Of a DNA stretch of 64,000 nt, positions 26,046-37,600 are shown one piece after another. The position numbers and the translations under genes are program-made. The stretch lies in assembly GCA_038501195.1 (NCBI GenBank), contig JBBPUQ010000005.1, positions 682,001-746,000 of the forward strand, written 5' to 3'. How positions within the stretch are numbered: the first letter of the stretch is position 1; every line of letters begins with the position of its first letter. The DNA is from Nemania diffusa (Eukaryota; Ascomycota; Sordariomycetes; Xylariales; Xylariaceae). The notes beneath the pieces are model-generated. The model was given only the letters and a program-made list of their open reading frames with translations. It was not told where the DNA came from and did not search any database.

Positions 26046-26524
26046 TCTACCAGGTCTCAATGAAGACAGCGGATCTTTCGATGTTGATTCATATGATTTA
26101 AAGTTTATAGTACCGGTGAACCAGTTCTTGTATAACACCTAGATCCATAACCGCCGTAACCCGCTACAAATACGAGTTATAAAAACTTCAATCTATTCTT
26201 TCATTGCTTATAGACGAGTAGAATTGTGTTTTGAGGTACGGCTGTAAGTGGGTAGTAGACACCTTTGTACCGAGTGCTCAATACTCCAACTGCACCTACA
26301 TTTCAACCTCGATCAAGTTTCATCGTTTTTCAGAAAACCCTTCAGAAAAGTGTGAGATGGCTAGCGTACAAGGAGCGGAAGGCAATACTTACACGCATAA
26401 TCTCTTCAACCCCACGTTTGCAGTCAGAGCTGGCATTATCAGATGACAACCTTAACATCTCGGTTGTTGACGCCTGCACCTTTCGGATGTACTAGGCGCG
26501 AGTTAGCAAGTTGTGGGGTTACTT
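26046..26524. other. Convergent intergenic region
   Basis: Between the 3' ends of the acetyltransferase (+) and the SNF2 gene (-). Short frames only. Confidence 0.5.
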
Positions 26525-29500
26525 CTAGGTGCTTCTAAATATTACCTCCTCTATCGAATCTCGAACGATGTATCGGGTCACGACTACTTCCTTAGTCTGA
26601 CCTAAGCCGTGCACTCTATTTAGAGCCTGTAGCTCCAGCGTCGAGGTCCACCCCGGCTCTATCAAATGCACTTGAGAAGCCACTGTAGCATCTGTGGTTA
26701 GTTGTTGCTAATCATAGATTATCTCGATTATGGCTTCTTACTTGTGAGGTCAGGCCTATTTGAAACGTCAGTCAGCTATCCCGCTCTCAGATTCGATCGT
26801 AGTATAGTCAACTTACTCTGCACTAGCACACCTAAGCGTAGCCAGCAGGACCGTATACTGTCCGTCAATACGGAAATCAGAAATCGATTTTCGTGTCCGG
26901 AAAAATTCCGAGGTTTCAGTGAGCCTTTTGAAGTTGATTCCCTTCATGGTTAAGGCTTCCTCGGTAAGATCTAGCATGCTTGGCCACTCTGAAAATACCA
27001 CGCTATTCCAAACCAATCAGTCAAATGAACAGTCAGGATTTAATTAACGCGAATACTTACCTCTTAGGCGCGAGATCCCCTTGTCGACGTTGATCCTCGT
27101 TGTAACGCTCTAGGTTCTGAATGAGGGCCTTCACCTTTGACGAGGGTGTGTAATAGTCGCTAGCAGAAGCTGTGCGACCCCTTGCCATTCGATCAAATTT
27201 AATAGGAAAGGTATCACAGAGTTGACAGATACGCGTATACCTACCACCCAAGTTATCATATCTACAACAGCGTTCGCAGGTTTGATGAAAACATGGAAGA
27301 TTCCCGCAGATTAACCCCTCGTCGAACAGCAATGCCTCGCAGGCCTCACAAGTCGGATCCCACTGCTCTGGGGGGTCTGTGTACTGAAGATCTTGGTCTA
27401 GCTGTTCTTGTAAGGCTTCCGGAAGGAGATCGAGACCATGGTTACAGATCTGTCTAAGTCGGAGTAGGATATCAAAATTGATGAGAGAAGGCTTTTCCGA
27501 ATCAAGACTGTCAACGAAATTTCGTCTAGTCAAATCGTAGGTTCGGCGCTCCTCCGAAGAGAGGTCGACTAGGTGTTCAATCTCACGTATTGGAGGAGAG
27601 TCTAGACTTGCTGCAATGGGTCCTTTCGTTCGTCGAAGTGAGATGCACTGCAACAAGCGCCTCAACCTATCCAATGAGCTATCCCTACCTCCTGTGGAAC
27701 ATAATATGTCTCTCCTAAAGAGTCTTGGGATATCAAAAGGCGAAACCCGTAGAAACTCGATAAGAGCCCCGACGTCTTCGGCCGCATCGTGTATAGGTGT
27801 GGCGGTTACGCACCAGCGGTGCCGAGCTTCAAGTTTATAGGCCGCACGAAATACTTTACCACCACGATCCCTAATAACGTGTGCTTTACCACTACGTTTA
27901 GCATAGTCGTTATGGCGAGACTAAGTAGGGAAGAAACTGAGCTTACCTTCATCTAAAACAACCCGGTTCCACGGAATGTTTAGCAACGCACCACTGTTGC
28001 CCCCAAATCTCCCACCTCCAAGATATTCGTATGTCGTCAGGACGATATTGTAATCCCTGAGTGGAAGGTCGTCAAAGTCGTCCCGACGACGGTAAGTTAT
28101 AAACCGAAGGGATTTAAATTTCAAGTGCCTATGAGAGTCAGTTTACAGTTTAAGTTGATAGAATCCTACGTTGGTGCATTACATTTTTATTTGATCCTCC
28201 CAGTGTGGTAGCTCTACACAATTAGTGACTATACGGGTTCAGAGTATTATGATGGTATTGTTACTCACTCCTTCCAGATGTGACAATTAGTGTTGGACAG
28301 GAACTCGAGCCGACCTGAGAGTCACTACTACTTAAAGAATTGACAATTAAGGCCAAGATTGTTAAAGTCTTCCCTAAACCGGTTTCCTAGATGAAAAGTG
28401 AGTATAGGGAACCTTAGTAGAGTTTATTACCAGCCTACATCTGCAAGGAGGCCCCCGCGGCAAAGGGTTGGCCGAGCAGTTTGTTTTGAATTGCTCACTG
28501 TATTATAGTACCTAAACATATGTCAGATTTTATCGAACATTCTAGGATAGTGATGCAACTTACACAGGAGTCGAAGAACCTGCTTCTTGTGTCTTTATCC
28601 ACAAGGGGGGAAACTCTGCACCAACAAGAGTTCCGGCTTCTTTTTCCAACATCATAGCAAGAGCCTCGAGTTGATGACTAAACCCTATTAGGCTTCCTTG
28701 TTAAAATAATGCAGTTTGATTTAAAGATACTTACAGTTTAAGTTTAGTTTTAAGTAGTTCCCCTACTTCAACCTTCTTAAACGTCGCAAGGCCGATGGCA
28801 GAGCCGAATAGCTCATCAACTTTACTAGAGGGCAGGAAATACTTCCAATCCAATTTTGAACCCTCCTTTACTTGCGCGGGCTTGGAAACCACGTCGGGAG
28901 AGGCGAGCCACTGGGAGTGGGGATTGTAGTATGTTGTTGTCTGGTCGTATGCCGCTGGTCGTTGGAGAATATAATTAAAGTTGAAAATCAGGTCCCCTAG
29001 TTCGTCACAGTTTTCCCGCGACGCATACACGAGTACCCTTAGATAATTTTGGCGCTTAATCGTAGCGAAAAGCCCTACCTTTTGTGTTGCAACAAGTGCA
29101 GAAATTAATGTCGCACTCGTCTTAGATACCGTACCACTATACTTCTTTGATTCGGGGTGCCTTAGAATCACTTTACGATCGACGATGTCCAACATGACAT
29201 GCCTCTCTTTAGTATTGAACAGTAACTCCCGTCTGACTGCGGTATTTCCAAGTTCAAGCTATTGCACTTTCGTCAGTTTTGTTTGGTTCTCGTGAGGACG
29301 ATACTTACGAAACCAAGACAAGTATCAAGTGACTCATTCGTGCGTGGCAATCTCCCTATGTAGTCAAGGGGCTTATCTTTTTCGTTTGGAGGATTCTTTC
29401 GGAGCATCTCGATAGGGATTGGATCTCGAGTCGCCAAGCCTTTTCCCTTTAGTTTTTTCTTCATAGCTAAACTACTTGTAGAAGCGAGTGACGAGCCCGC

Positions 29501-30207
29501 CACGGCATTTTCTACCAGTATTCCCTCGTAGAAGTTAGTATTCTCTTTTGCGGCGTCGTAGAGTGCGTCAATATCCATTAAATTCTCGACGTTAGACGCT
29601 AGGTCTTCCGCAATTTCAGAAAGAGAATCGACATCGAAGATTGATGAGGAGTCGCTCTCCCCATCACTAGACCCTTCACCGGCGTGTTCAGTTTCCGTTT
29701 TGTCGGCGAGGAGAACTAATATTTCTTCTCTAGCTTTCCGTATCAGTAAACAGGTATTTTGCAGGTGTTGTGGGAGTGGTTGTTGGATAACAGATGCCAA
29801 ACCTGCCGCAAAATCAGCATGGGTAGAATGTTAGTAGAGGGTATACAAAACAGACGTTCTATCAAAGTTCGCCCTATACTGGTCAACGTTCTCAAAATAG
29901 ATCGCCGAAGACGCCAGGATCGATCAATCAGCTTATCCAACTCTCCTACGGAGACTTCATACTGCCGTCCCCAAAGAAGAAGTGTCTCGAACGCTCGTTT
30001 AAGGCGTCGCTGATTAGCATCATGGTCCTTTTCAAAGGGTATAAGCTTCAGCATGGGTTTGTAGAGTCGAATAATGAGGTCATAGTGTTGCGCAGCGAAC
30101 GCGAACGGGAAGTGCCTTTCTGTTGAATTCTCGGGGGGATCTGACTGCGATTGGTGCGCAAATTTCCGCGACTGCTTGGCGTCTTCTGGTGACATTATCA
30201 TAGGCAT
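26525..30207 (-). CDS. SNF2-family (Rad5/HLTF-like) RING helicase with extra N-terminal region
   Basis: Twelve exons: 30207-29856, 29802-29309, 29258-28735, 28677-28564, 28511-28439, 28386-28269, 28213-28183, 28128-27947, 27883-27061, 27002-26817, 26755-26742, 26682-26525 (1,022 aa, all phases fit). Residues 1 to about 215 resemble the helical, Ser/Asp-rich N-terminal region of fungal signalling proteins (RLKRAFETLLLWGRQYEV, then SLSEIAEDLASNVENLMDI). From about 265 the SNF2 N-terminal part begins. Walker A is LLADETGLGKT (about 516-526); the DEAH box appears only after splicing (about 628-631); a C3HC4 RING spans about 808-852; the helicase C half starts KSVVFSEWPSMLDL (about 903) and ends VHGLGQTKEVVVTRYIVRD. 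The family remodels DNA-protein complexes in the nucleus, and the RING suggests ubiquitin ligase activity. Motif V lies on a 14-nt microexon. All catalytic motifs are intact. A two-gene reading is unlikely because exon 2 contains both parts. Confidence 0.8.
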
Positions 30208-30527
30208 AGTCTCATAACCAGAGGGGAATGTTTCGTCAGTCTACGCGGTAGTTGTCATGGACTGGAGGGGAGGTGACGAACTGGAATATTTAAGGCGTTA
30301 GGCTTCTTCGTAATGTATCATCGAAATACGCCTAACATCTATCTAGATAGATGTAATAACACTGCCACTTACCATGCATACAATGGCATCCAATCAAGAG
30401 ACAGCATGTATGCTAGGCATGATTATTGTAGCGACTGCCCAGTCATTATAAGAACATGGCACCCACACTTCAAATAATTTTCAAAGGGCAAGCCCCGGAA
30501 TTAAGCGCCTATTTGCATGGATTCACA
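30208..30527. promoter_or_regulatory. Shared divergent promoter region
   Basis: 320 bp lie between the start codons of the SNF2 gene (-) and the DUF7580 gene (+). It contains a CATCTATCTAGATAGATG palindrome (30,337-30,354). No factor can be named. The short spacing makes joint regulation likely but not certain. Confidence 0.5.
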
Positions 30528-32522
30528 ATGTCCGATCCTATTTCCCTCTCTCTTGCCATCGCCCCCCTAGTGATCGAGGCATTCAAGGGCTTCCGCACAC
30601 TTAACTCCAAATTGAGGATCTTTAGTCACTATTCGCAGGAGCTGAAGCGGATTCGAACAAGGTTCGAAGCCCAGCAAGACTTTTTTCAATCGGAATGTGA
30701 AATACTATTTCGGAAGGTTACCGATAGCCAGTCTGAGGTCGAAGCGTTCTTACAGGCGCGACAGCTCAACAATAGTTGTCATGATACCCTTAAACGACTA
30801 TGCGCATACTTGGGGACACGACAAAAAGCTTTTCAAGGTACTTTTGAGGAGATAAAAGCATCTCTCGAAGATCTAGAAGCTGAGTTGCTTGGCTTCGAGC
30901 AATTTGAGTCTATAAGGCAAGATGTCAGTTTGCAGTTAACATAGCAAGAGTATATGCTATTTATACACCACATGCAGCTGTCTAATTCATGTCTTTAGGG
31001 AGAAAGTCTTAAGGATGCTGTAAGGAGGCTTAGATATCGCTTGAAGATCACAATCAACAAGACTGAGTACGACAATGCTTTGGAAAGACTGAAGCAATCT
31101 AATTACGACCTCAAAGACATTAGAAAGCATGCGCAAGAGCTAAGGAGAGACCGCGCTTACACACAAGACGTCGCTAACGACATGAAGCCGCTTCCATTAG
31201 AATGCAGTCATTTCGGAAGGGTGCGGTTGGCAGCTCTTGCTTTCCACGAGGCAATGGTAACACACTGGGTCTGCGAAATACCCAAGCACCATCGTCATCT
31301 AATTAGATTGTTCACCAACGCGGAGGTTCAGCATGACGTGAGGATGAACTTCTTCTTGCTTGGAGAGTGGAATTTGCCTGGAGCCATGTAAGCATCCTGG
31401 TCCGGTTACATCTCATATAGGATGTTCCGGGATAGTGCTAACACACATTGGAGCGGTCCTAAGCGGTCTGACTTCATTTCTCTGCAGGTTCGGTCGACAA
31501 TTGTTGAGTTCCCCAATCCACGAGATCCGGGACACAGAGAAATACAACAGCAATCTTGCGCGGAAACCATTGGTTCGAGGTCAGTCAAGCGGAGACGAGT
31601 CTGGTGGGTTGATAAGACTGGCGAGGACCATAATACTTCAGCGACATCGGATAACCATTCACCGTCGAGCTTGAATAGTCACAGCTTAATGCCCCATAAC
31701 GGCGTTGATTCAGGATCGAACACCCGAGGCTACCAAGGCACTGGCATACCTAGCTGTGTTATTGCAACCCGACAACTAGAAAATCCGGCGTGTTTAGGGC
31801 ACCTGGACGTAGAGATGCAGAAACCATTTCAGCATTCATTCTACACATGGTCTGGCATATGCAACGGGAGCACGAAAGTCGAGCTCTTACACAGCGCTAA
31901 ACCTCTTGCTAGCCTGTTCGAGCAACCCGTGGACATGAGCTTCGACATCATTGACCAGTTGCTGATGGCTAAAACTATGGTAGCCACCATACTTAAGTTT
32001 CACTCAACCCCGTGGCTCGGGAGCTGGTGGACGCTGAAGGACCTCCACTACCTAGGTAACCACAGCGGGATGAAGGGTATTCTAAACACGCTACACCTTA
32101 GGGCTACCATAGAAATGAAGCGGAACCAAGTTTGCGAGCAACATCAACCGTTAGCTCTGACACAAGGAGCCGCTGAGGGCAGCGGGCGGTGCTCGCAGCG
32201 CATTCGCAACACGGTTCTCCATAATCTTGGCGTAGGCCTCCTCCAAATAGATCGCTGGAAAGACCTAGATCCGAATTCCATTGACGAAATTGATAAGCTT
32301 GCTAAGCAGCGGTCGAAGCTCGGACCAAAGTACCGAGATCTCGTGCAGAAGTGTCTGTACTGTGACTTTGGGGTCGGTGCCGATCTACTTAAACCTCAAT
32401 TACAAACTGCGATACTAGATAAAGTTGTGCGAGAGTTGGAGTCCATGGTCGCAGGGCTAAAACTCGATGATGACGACGACGAGGCGGGCGAGAGTCGGAA
32501 GATCATAAAAGGGAGTAAATAG
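30528..32522 (+). CDS. DUF7580-type fungal protein with helical N-terminus
   Basis: Model of four exons: 30528-30923, 30999-31387, 31488-31579, 31642-32522 (585 aa). The start at MSDPISLSLAIAPLVIEAFK is preferred to an ATG 72 bp upstream because the family begins so. The N-terminal 200 residues are helical and charged. The C-terminal half has DUF7580 features: LLMAKTMVATILKFHSTPWL, then NTVLHNLGVGLLQIDRWKDL and YRDLVQKCLYCDFGVG, a kinase-like fold without visible catalytic residues. A Lys/Asp-rich tail closes it. The third intron (GTCAGT...CTTCAG, 62 bp) restores frame; without it a KRRRVWWVD stretch in the other frame would be coding, so that junction is the weak point. Function unknown; DUF7580 proteins often lie near incompatibility-type genes. 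Confidence 0.68.
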
Positions 32523-32608
32523 GAGTATTGCTATATGTTACAAATATAGGGGGTAAATTAGGCCCTGTAATTTGACCCCTAAGGATCTAACGGGTCCCTT
32601 CTGCTTCA

Positions 32609-32778
32609 AGACATCTTCGCACCGCGACTTAAAAAGCGGAATAATGGGGCTGCTCGTACAGATGCATACACCCAATAAGAGTATAAATAATGCTCGGATA
32701 ATAGTTTTATTGGGTGTAAACATGCCTGCGAGCGGCCCCGTTATTCCACTTTTTAAGTCGCGGTACCGCGAAGATGGC
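32609..32778. mobile_element. MITE-like foldback element
   Basis: Left arm (32,619-32,678) and right arm (32,707-32,766) are near-perfect inverted copies of about 60 bp around a 28-bp centre. Pairing resumes beyond a small gap out to about 32,609 and 32,778. Arms share words such as CGCGACTTAAAAAG and ACACCCAATAA. Mismatches are mostly transitions. Reading frames crossing it on either strand are by-products. No transposase is present and no clear target duplication could be recognised. Confidence 0.7.
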
Positions 32779-33475
32779 CAATTTTATCTATCCATAGTAT
32801 GTTGTAATAGAAGACTTATGAGACCAATTAATATGCCACCTACAAGACCACTCATTAAACTATACACCCTTCATACGAAGTGTAATAATGAGTTGTGTCA
32901 AGCTTGATTGTGTACATCAATGTTACAGACGGAATGGAGATCTCAATTAACTAAGGCACCTGCAGCAGGCACTGGCAAACCCCCTATTCGTTATACATCC
33001 CGATAACTACACCTAATTGCTATATAGTGATGTGATATATTTACATACAGATTATGACATCAATAGTTGTAAATATTCTAGCCCGGGATACATTTTCATT
33101 CTCCCTGAACAACAAGCATCAAAGTGCAAAGCGAAGAACTGTTTTTCAAGATGGTGTTTTATTTCTACAGAGTGTAACATCTATCAAGGGCTAGTTAATT
33201 AAAAGCTCAAAAGTTATTTTAAACTTGATCTATTATTTATAGGACGTATAGTAAAGCTCGTAACTTACATACCTAGGTACTTTTATCCTCTAATACTAAT
33301 GCAAATGGAAAACACCAAAAACAGTTCAAAACCCAACTCTATTATACGAGAATCTGCGAGGTATAACCTCATTCGACTTCTCGCAGCCGAACCCTCATCA
33401 TCTCGTCATCTCATCATGCACGACCGGAGGCCGCATGCGCCATTTTAAATGCGTCTATGTCTATCCGAGCGCCAA
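32779..33475. other. Intergenic, nothing recognised
   Basis: AT-leaning DNA between the foldback element and the DUF3632 gene. A 61-codon frame at 33,017 has no recognisable features. Confidence 0.5.
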
Positions 33476-34645
33476 TCATGAATCCAGCGGCACCCTCCCC
33501 ATGCGCATGAGCTCCTGCACGATCGTCGAGTTGGACTGGCTCGCGGCGTAGATCATGTCGTACGTGACGCGGCGCGCGAGCTGCTTCTCCTCGCGCACCT
33601 TCTGCACGAACGGCGACGTCATGCCCCCCCTGGCCGCCGACCCGCCGCCGCCGCCGCCGTCCCCCTGCGGCGACGTCTCGGCCCCGATCTCGTCGAGCCG
33701 CCTTAGCCAGAAGAACCAGCGCTGCGAGCTGAACCCGCCCGGCACCGCCTGCACGCCCGCCGCGAGCGCCAGCGGGCCCGGTTGGCCCACGTCCTCGGGC
33801 ACGGGCACGATGGCCAAGGCGCTCGCCGCGTGGCCCCCGGCGTCCCCGGCGTCGCAGAGCTGCGCGATGCGCCCGCCGGCGCGCGCGAGCCAGGCGTGCG
33901 CGGCGCGCAGCAGGTCGGCGACGGTCAGCATGTCGGTGGTGCGCCCGGCGTTCTCGCCGTCCTCGCCGCCGGCGGGCTCGACGCCGGCGCGCACGAGGCG
34001 GCGCTGCGTCTCGAGGGCGTCGCGCAGCACGAGCAGCGCGATGCGGCAGAGCCCGTAGGCCCACGGCGCCGTGCTCGCGGCCGCCAGCGACGCCCAGAAG
34101 GCGCTCACGCGCCCGCGCTGGCTGCGGCTCATGCGCGCGCCGTCCTGCTGCCAGTAGCTCGTCATGTCCGGCACCAGGAAGGGCAGGTCCTGCCACAGGT
34201 ACTGCTGCACGATGTGGGCGCCCACGCGCACCACCACGGGCGCGTGCTCGACCGTGACGGCCCCGCTGCTGCCGAGCTGGTTCCGCGTCAGCAGGCCGCG
34301 CTGCGAGGTCTCGATGAGCTGGAGGATGGCGGGCGCCACGGCCTCTTCTGAGCAGTGCTTGCCGGCGACGTAGTAGAGGTGCCATAGGTTCTGCAGCTGG
34401 AACGTCCAGCCGCCGCTGAAATCGACGTGGGGTTCCGTGACGAAATGAGAGGAGAGGTGTGAGATCGTGTTGTTGGCCGTCGTCCAGAGGCCGCGCACAT
34501 CGCCCGCTCTCGCGCGAGCTTCGTCGTTGGCGCGTATGTGGGCAAAGATGTCGGCATATTCTTCTAGAGTTTCGTCGTCCATGGGCTCCTGAGGCGCCGT
34601 TGATGCCGCTCCTCCGCTGGTACGGCATCCGCCTGGCGTAGACAT
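33476..34645 (-). CDS. DUF3632-family protein
   Basis: A single open frame of 389 aa from an ATG at 34,645. The central part matches the DUF3632 pattern: YLWQDLPFLVPDMTSYWQQ, a Trp-rich segment FWASLAAASTAPWAYGL, then CRIALLVLRDALETQR. The acidic start EETLEEYADIFAHI-like region and the closing MIYAASQSNSTIVQELMRM are also typical. The family is fungal, soluble and without known function. The gene is much richer in G and C, especially at third positions, than the DNA on either side, and this produces long overlapping open frames on both strands. A Gly-run (about residues 335-340) lies in a variable linker. No membrane segment or signal peptide. Confidence 0.78.
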   Translation of the reverse strand: MSTPGGCRTSGGAASTAPQEPMDDETLEEYADIFAHIRANDEARARAGDVRGLWTTANNTISHLSSHFVTEPHVDFSGGWTFQLQNLWHLYYVAGKHCSEEAVAPAILQLIETSQRGLLTRNQLGSSGAVTVEHAPVVVRVGAHIVQQYLWQDLPFLVPDMTSYWQQDGARMSRSQRGRVSAFWASLAAASTAPWAYGLCRIALLVLRDALETQRRLVRAGVEPAGGEDGENAGRTTDMLTVADLLRAAHAWLARAGGRIAQLCDAGDAGGHAASALAIVPVPEDVGQPGPLALAAGVQAVPGGFSSQRWFFWLRRLDEIGAETSPQGDGGGGGGSAARGGMTSPFVQKVREEKQLARRVTYDMIYAASQSNSTIVQELMRMGRVPLDS

Positions 34646-37600
34646 TCTCGTTCTTGGTGATCCTTAACTATCTTAACACGTGATTGCAAGAGGAGATAGT
34701 TAGGTCGAACGAGAGGATGGTCTGATCCCTTGCTAAAGATGTCGTTTCGAGTAAGCGAGGAGGTAGTTCGAATGGTGTTACGATACGGGAAGGTTGATGC
34801 ACAACTAAGGGTATATATCTGTTGACTAGAACTGAGCAGCTTGGGGCTGATGAGTTGTCGTTCTCCTTAGATTAGAGGTCGTACAAATATGGGAGCTATT
34901 ACTATATACACCACATCTTTAATGATCCTCATTGCCATGTTGAGCAAACAGGTTGACAAGGGCTAAGACTAGGCTGTACGACCATGTAACCCAAGAGATG
35001 CTGTCGGCTCTAAAAAAAGATGATGTAGCCAAACAGACAAGACAGTCGAGTGAAGCGACTTATCACCATGGCCTCCCTCCACTCCCCTCCCACGCAGCGA
35101 GTGCGAACATCCCGCTTTCGTTTCACAGAAGATCATATTGCATAATTAGCACGACGAAACACCCTGCCTCTTTCAGCCCTATATATAGATACTAGATACA
35201 ACGTACAGTGCTCGTTCAGTGTGGGTATAGCCCACAGCTTCCCAAGGTAGTAAGGAGGAGATCATGAACCCAGCGGGCGATCTCTGTGTGTAAGGCTTAT
35301 CGAAACCTTAAAGAAGTCGGGACGTCACATTCTAGTCTAGTCTAAGCGCAGGCTTTTTTTCCTCTCCCATGTCAGCACACGTACGCATACAGACTGGGTT
35401 GACTATGGTGAGATTGCAGTCGGCTGCGTGTGTGACGCCGAGTTGAGCAAATGACATGTCCGCTCTTGTCACAGGATTGTTTCTCTGAACCCTCTGGTTG
35501 GGGCAGCCTCCCCCACGACGATGCATGGTACCTCTTTTTCTCCCATGTGGCATTTGGATTGAAATCCTGCTCGACTACCTAATCAGGGCGTTTTAGCACC
35601 CTGGCCTGGCTTAGTCAACTCCTCTGAGCTGGACATCGCGCCGCACCCCCGCAGCAGCGCCTGAACAGCTCTTTTTAATTCCTCGACCGGTAACTAGGTC
35701 AAGTGGCTAAGGCCGTCATCCCAGCAGATTTTTTTTTCTTGGGTATTTGGGGGTCTTCTCCAAGGGGATGGTTTCTTGCTCCTCCTTTACCAAGACTGTC
35801 GTCTAGTTTATGCACAGAATCCCAGGATGCGACGTTTCTATGCGCGCTTCAGCTAATGCGTTGCGCTCGGAGAGAGGATTCTCGAATTTCTGTCATTAGC
35901 CTTAGCCCGCGCGGCGTCCCCTAGCTGGCCAGAAACATTTGACGTATCAGGACGGCAACGGCGCAGGAGTGACCAAAAACAGAAAAATAGGAAGAGTTGA
36001 CCCGACTTCTGGGGCTCATCTGTCTGGCGCCCCCGACCCCGACCCAGACCCCTACCACTACCCCTACCTTCGTCCCTAAATAATGGGCTTGTGCGGGCAT
36101 CTGGACTAGTAGAGTATCTACTATAGGTAAGTACGTAGACGCGTATGTACGGCACCGTAGACTAGTCTATCTCCTTGGTAGAGGGCACACCGCATTCGCA
36201 TACCTAGACGCAATCGCACCTACATATCTTCGCATAGTCTGTTACACTCCTCACTTCCCACTTCGGATACCGGTACGTGCCTCGCTTAATTTCGCTTCCC
36301 TGGCCTATAGGAGATGCCTATAGAGATGGAGGTATAGTACTACTGTAGATGGCCACGCATAACTCTAAAGCGATACATTCCAATCCCAGAGGGAGCCAAT
36401 CCCAGCAGGCGCTCTCGGGCCAATCCCATTTCCGTCGAGTTCCTCTCACAGTATGTTCAGGAGATACGACGTGGATTCTAGGGAGTGCCGATAACTAATC
36501 CGACCGCAGCCGGTGCAACTGTCAACGGCGAAGTGGTGATCAGGCATCAGGGAGAGCGGAAGCAAATTGAAAATAGATAAAAAGACAAAAGAGACAGAAA
36601 GAATTGTGGATTACGAAACATCTAGTCATCCTTCCCTCAAAATAGTATCTATTATGACCCGATCGATCGGTATTTCTCGGCAGGCAAAAGACCCCGCCAC
36701 GGGTGCACATGAAAGATAGAGATCAACACAGAATTCTTATAGGCTATCTGGAATACAGAAATAATACGATATACAGAGATTAGGTATACGGCTAGAGTTA
36801 CGCAAGAAGAGGAGTATGCGAAGCTAGCCGAGGGCAGGGCGTGGCCGGGACCGAGGGTCGGTTCCGTGCCGGCGGGGAGGGAACACCGCCGCCCTCTTAG
36901 CGACATATGACGGGCCCGAGCAATGGGGTTCGAGTCCCTAATATAGCAATTGTCTGGGCTCATTAGGAGTACAATCTTGTGTTTCTTTCAGCAGCTGTTT
37001 TGTCTTGTCTCGTGTCGGGGGTTACCTAGTGATACATGAACTCTCTTTCGATCTCATTTTTTTACCTGTCCGAAGGGGCGATGGTGACCAATCTAACTGA
37101 TTCCGGGATCGAAATACGAGGAGAGCCATCTCCAACTCAAACTTCAACAGCTGGCCATGGTATGCTATGTCATTGGGGCTCACAATCCCTCGGCTGGCGG
37201 TGCGGCGCTGTACTTGGCGGCTCGGTTCGAGCGGAGAGTAGAGAAGTGAGATGCGGCAGCTGGGATTTAGCATGGGGTGCTTACTATACCAATGACTCTG
37301 TCACGTCATTGATTGCTATACCTACTACCTAAGCTAAGTATCTACGGATTTGCCTCTCTATGATTTCCAAGCTCGATGTTTCAAATCATAGGACTTTAAG
37401 ACCCGCGGTCTAACTTTCTGTCTTTAGAGCCCACGTCTCTCTCCCAAGTCTCGTATAGATCATATGGTTTGGTTGGCACATATCGACAAGTTTTAGAAGA
37501 GCAAGGGGTAAGTATTGTGCCGTCGGACCCTCCGCGGCGTAGTAAGTAGGTCGCCTGTCGAGCTGGACAATACCAAACACATCAACGATCTATCGACAGT

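Noticed and set aside
29309..29802. Separate small gene for the N-terminal SNF2 region
   Set aside because: This exon contains both the N-terminal region and the beginning of the SNF2 part without a stop, so one gene is more economical.
31488..31641. Alternative frame with KRRRVWWVD in the DUF7580 gene
   Set aside because: Cannot be joined in phase to the preceding exon with a usable GT...AG intron; the 62-bp intron model fits, though uncertainly.
33414..34628. 404-codon minus frame overlapping the DUF3632 gene
   Set aside because: Arg/Ala-rich shadow of a GC-rich gene.
36895..36960. GGGTTCGAGTCCC resembling a tRNA T-arm
   Set aside because: No matching acceptor stem, D-arm or anticodon arm could be paired upstream.
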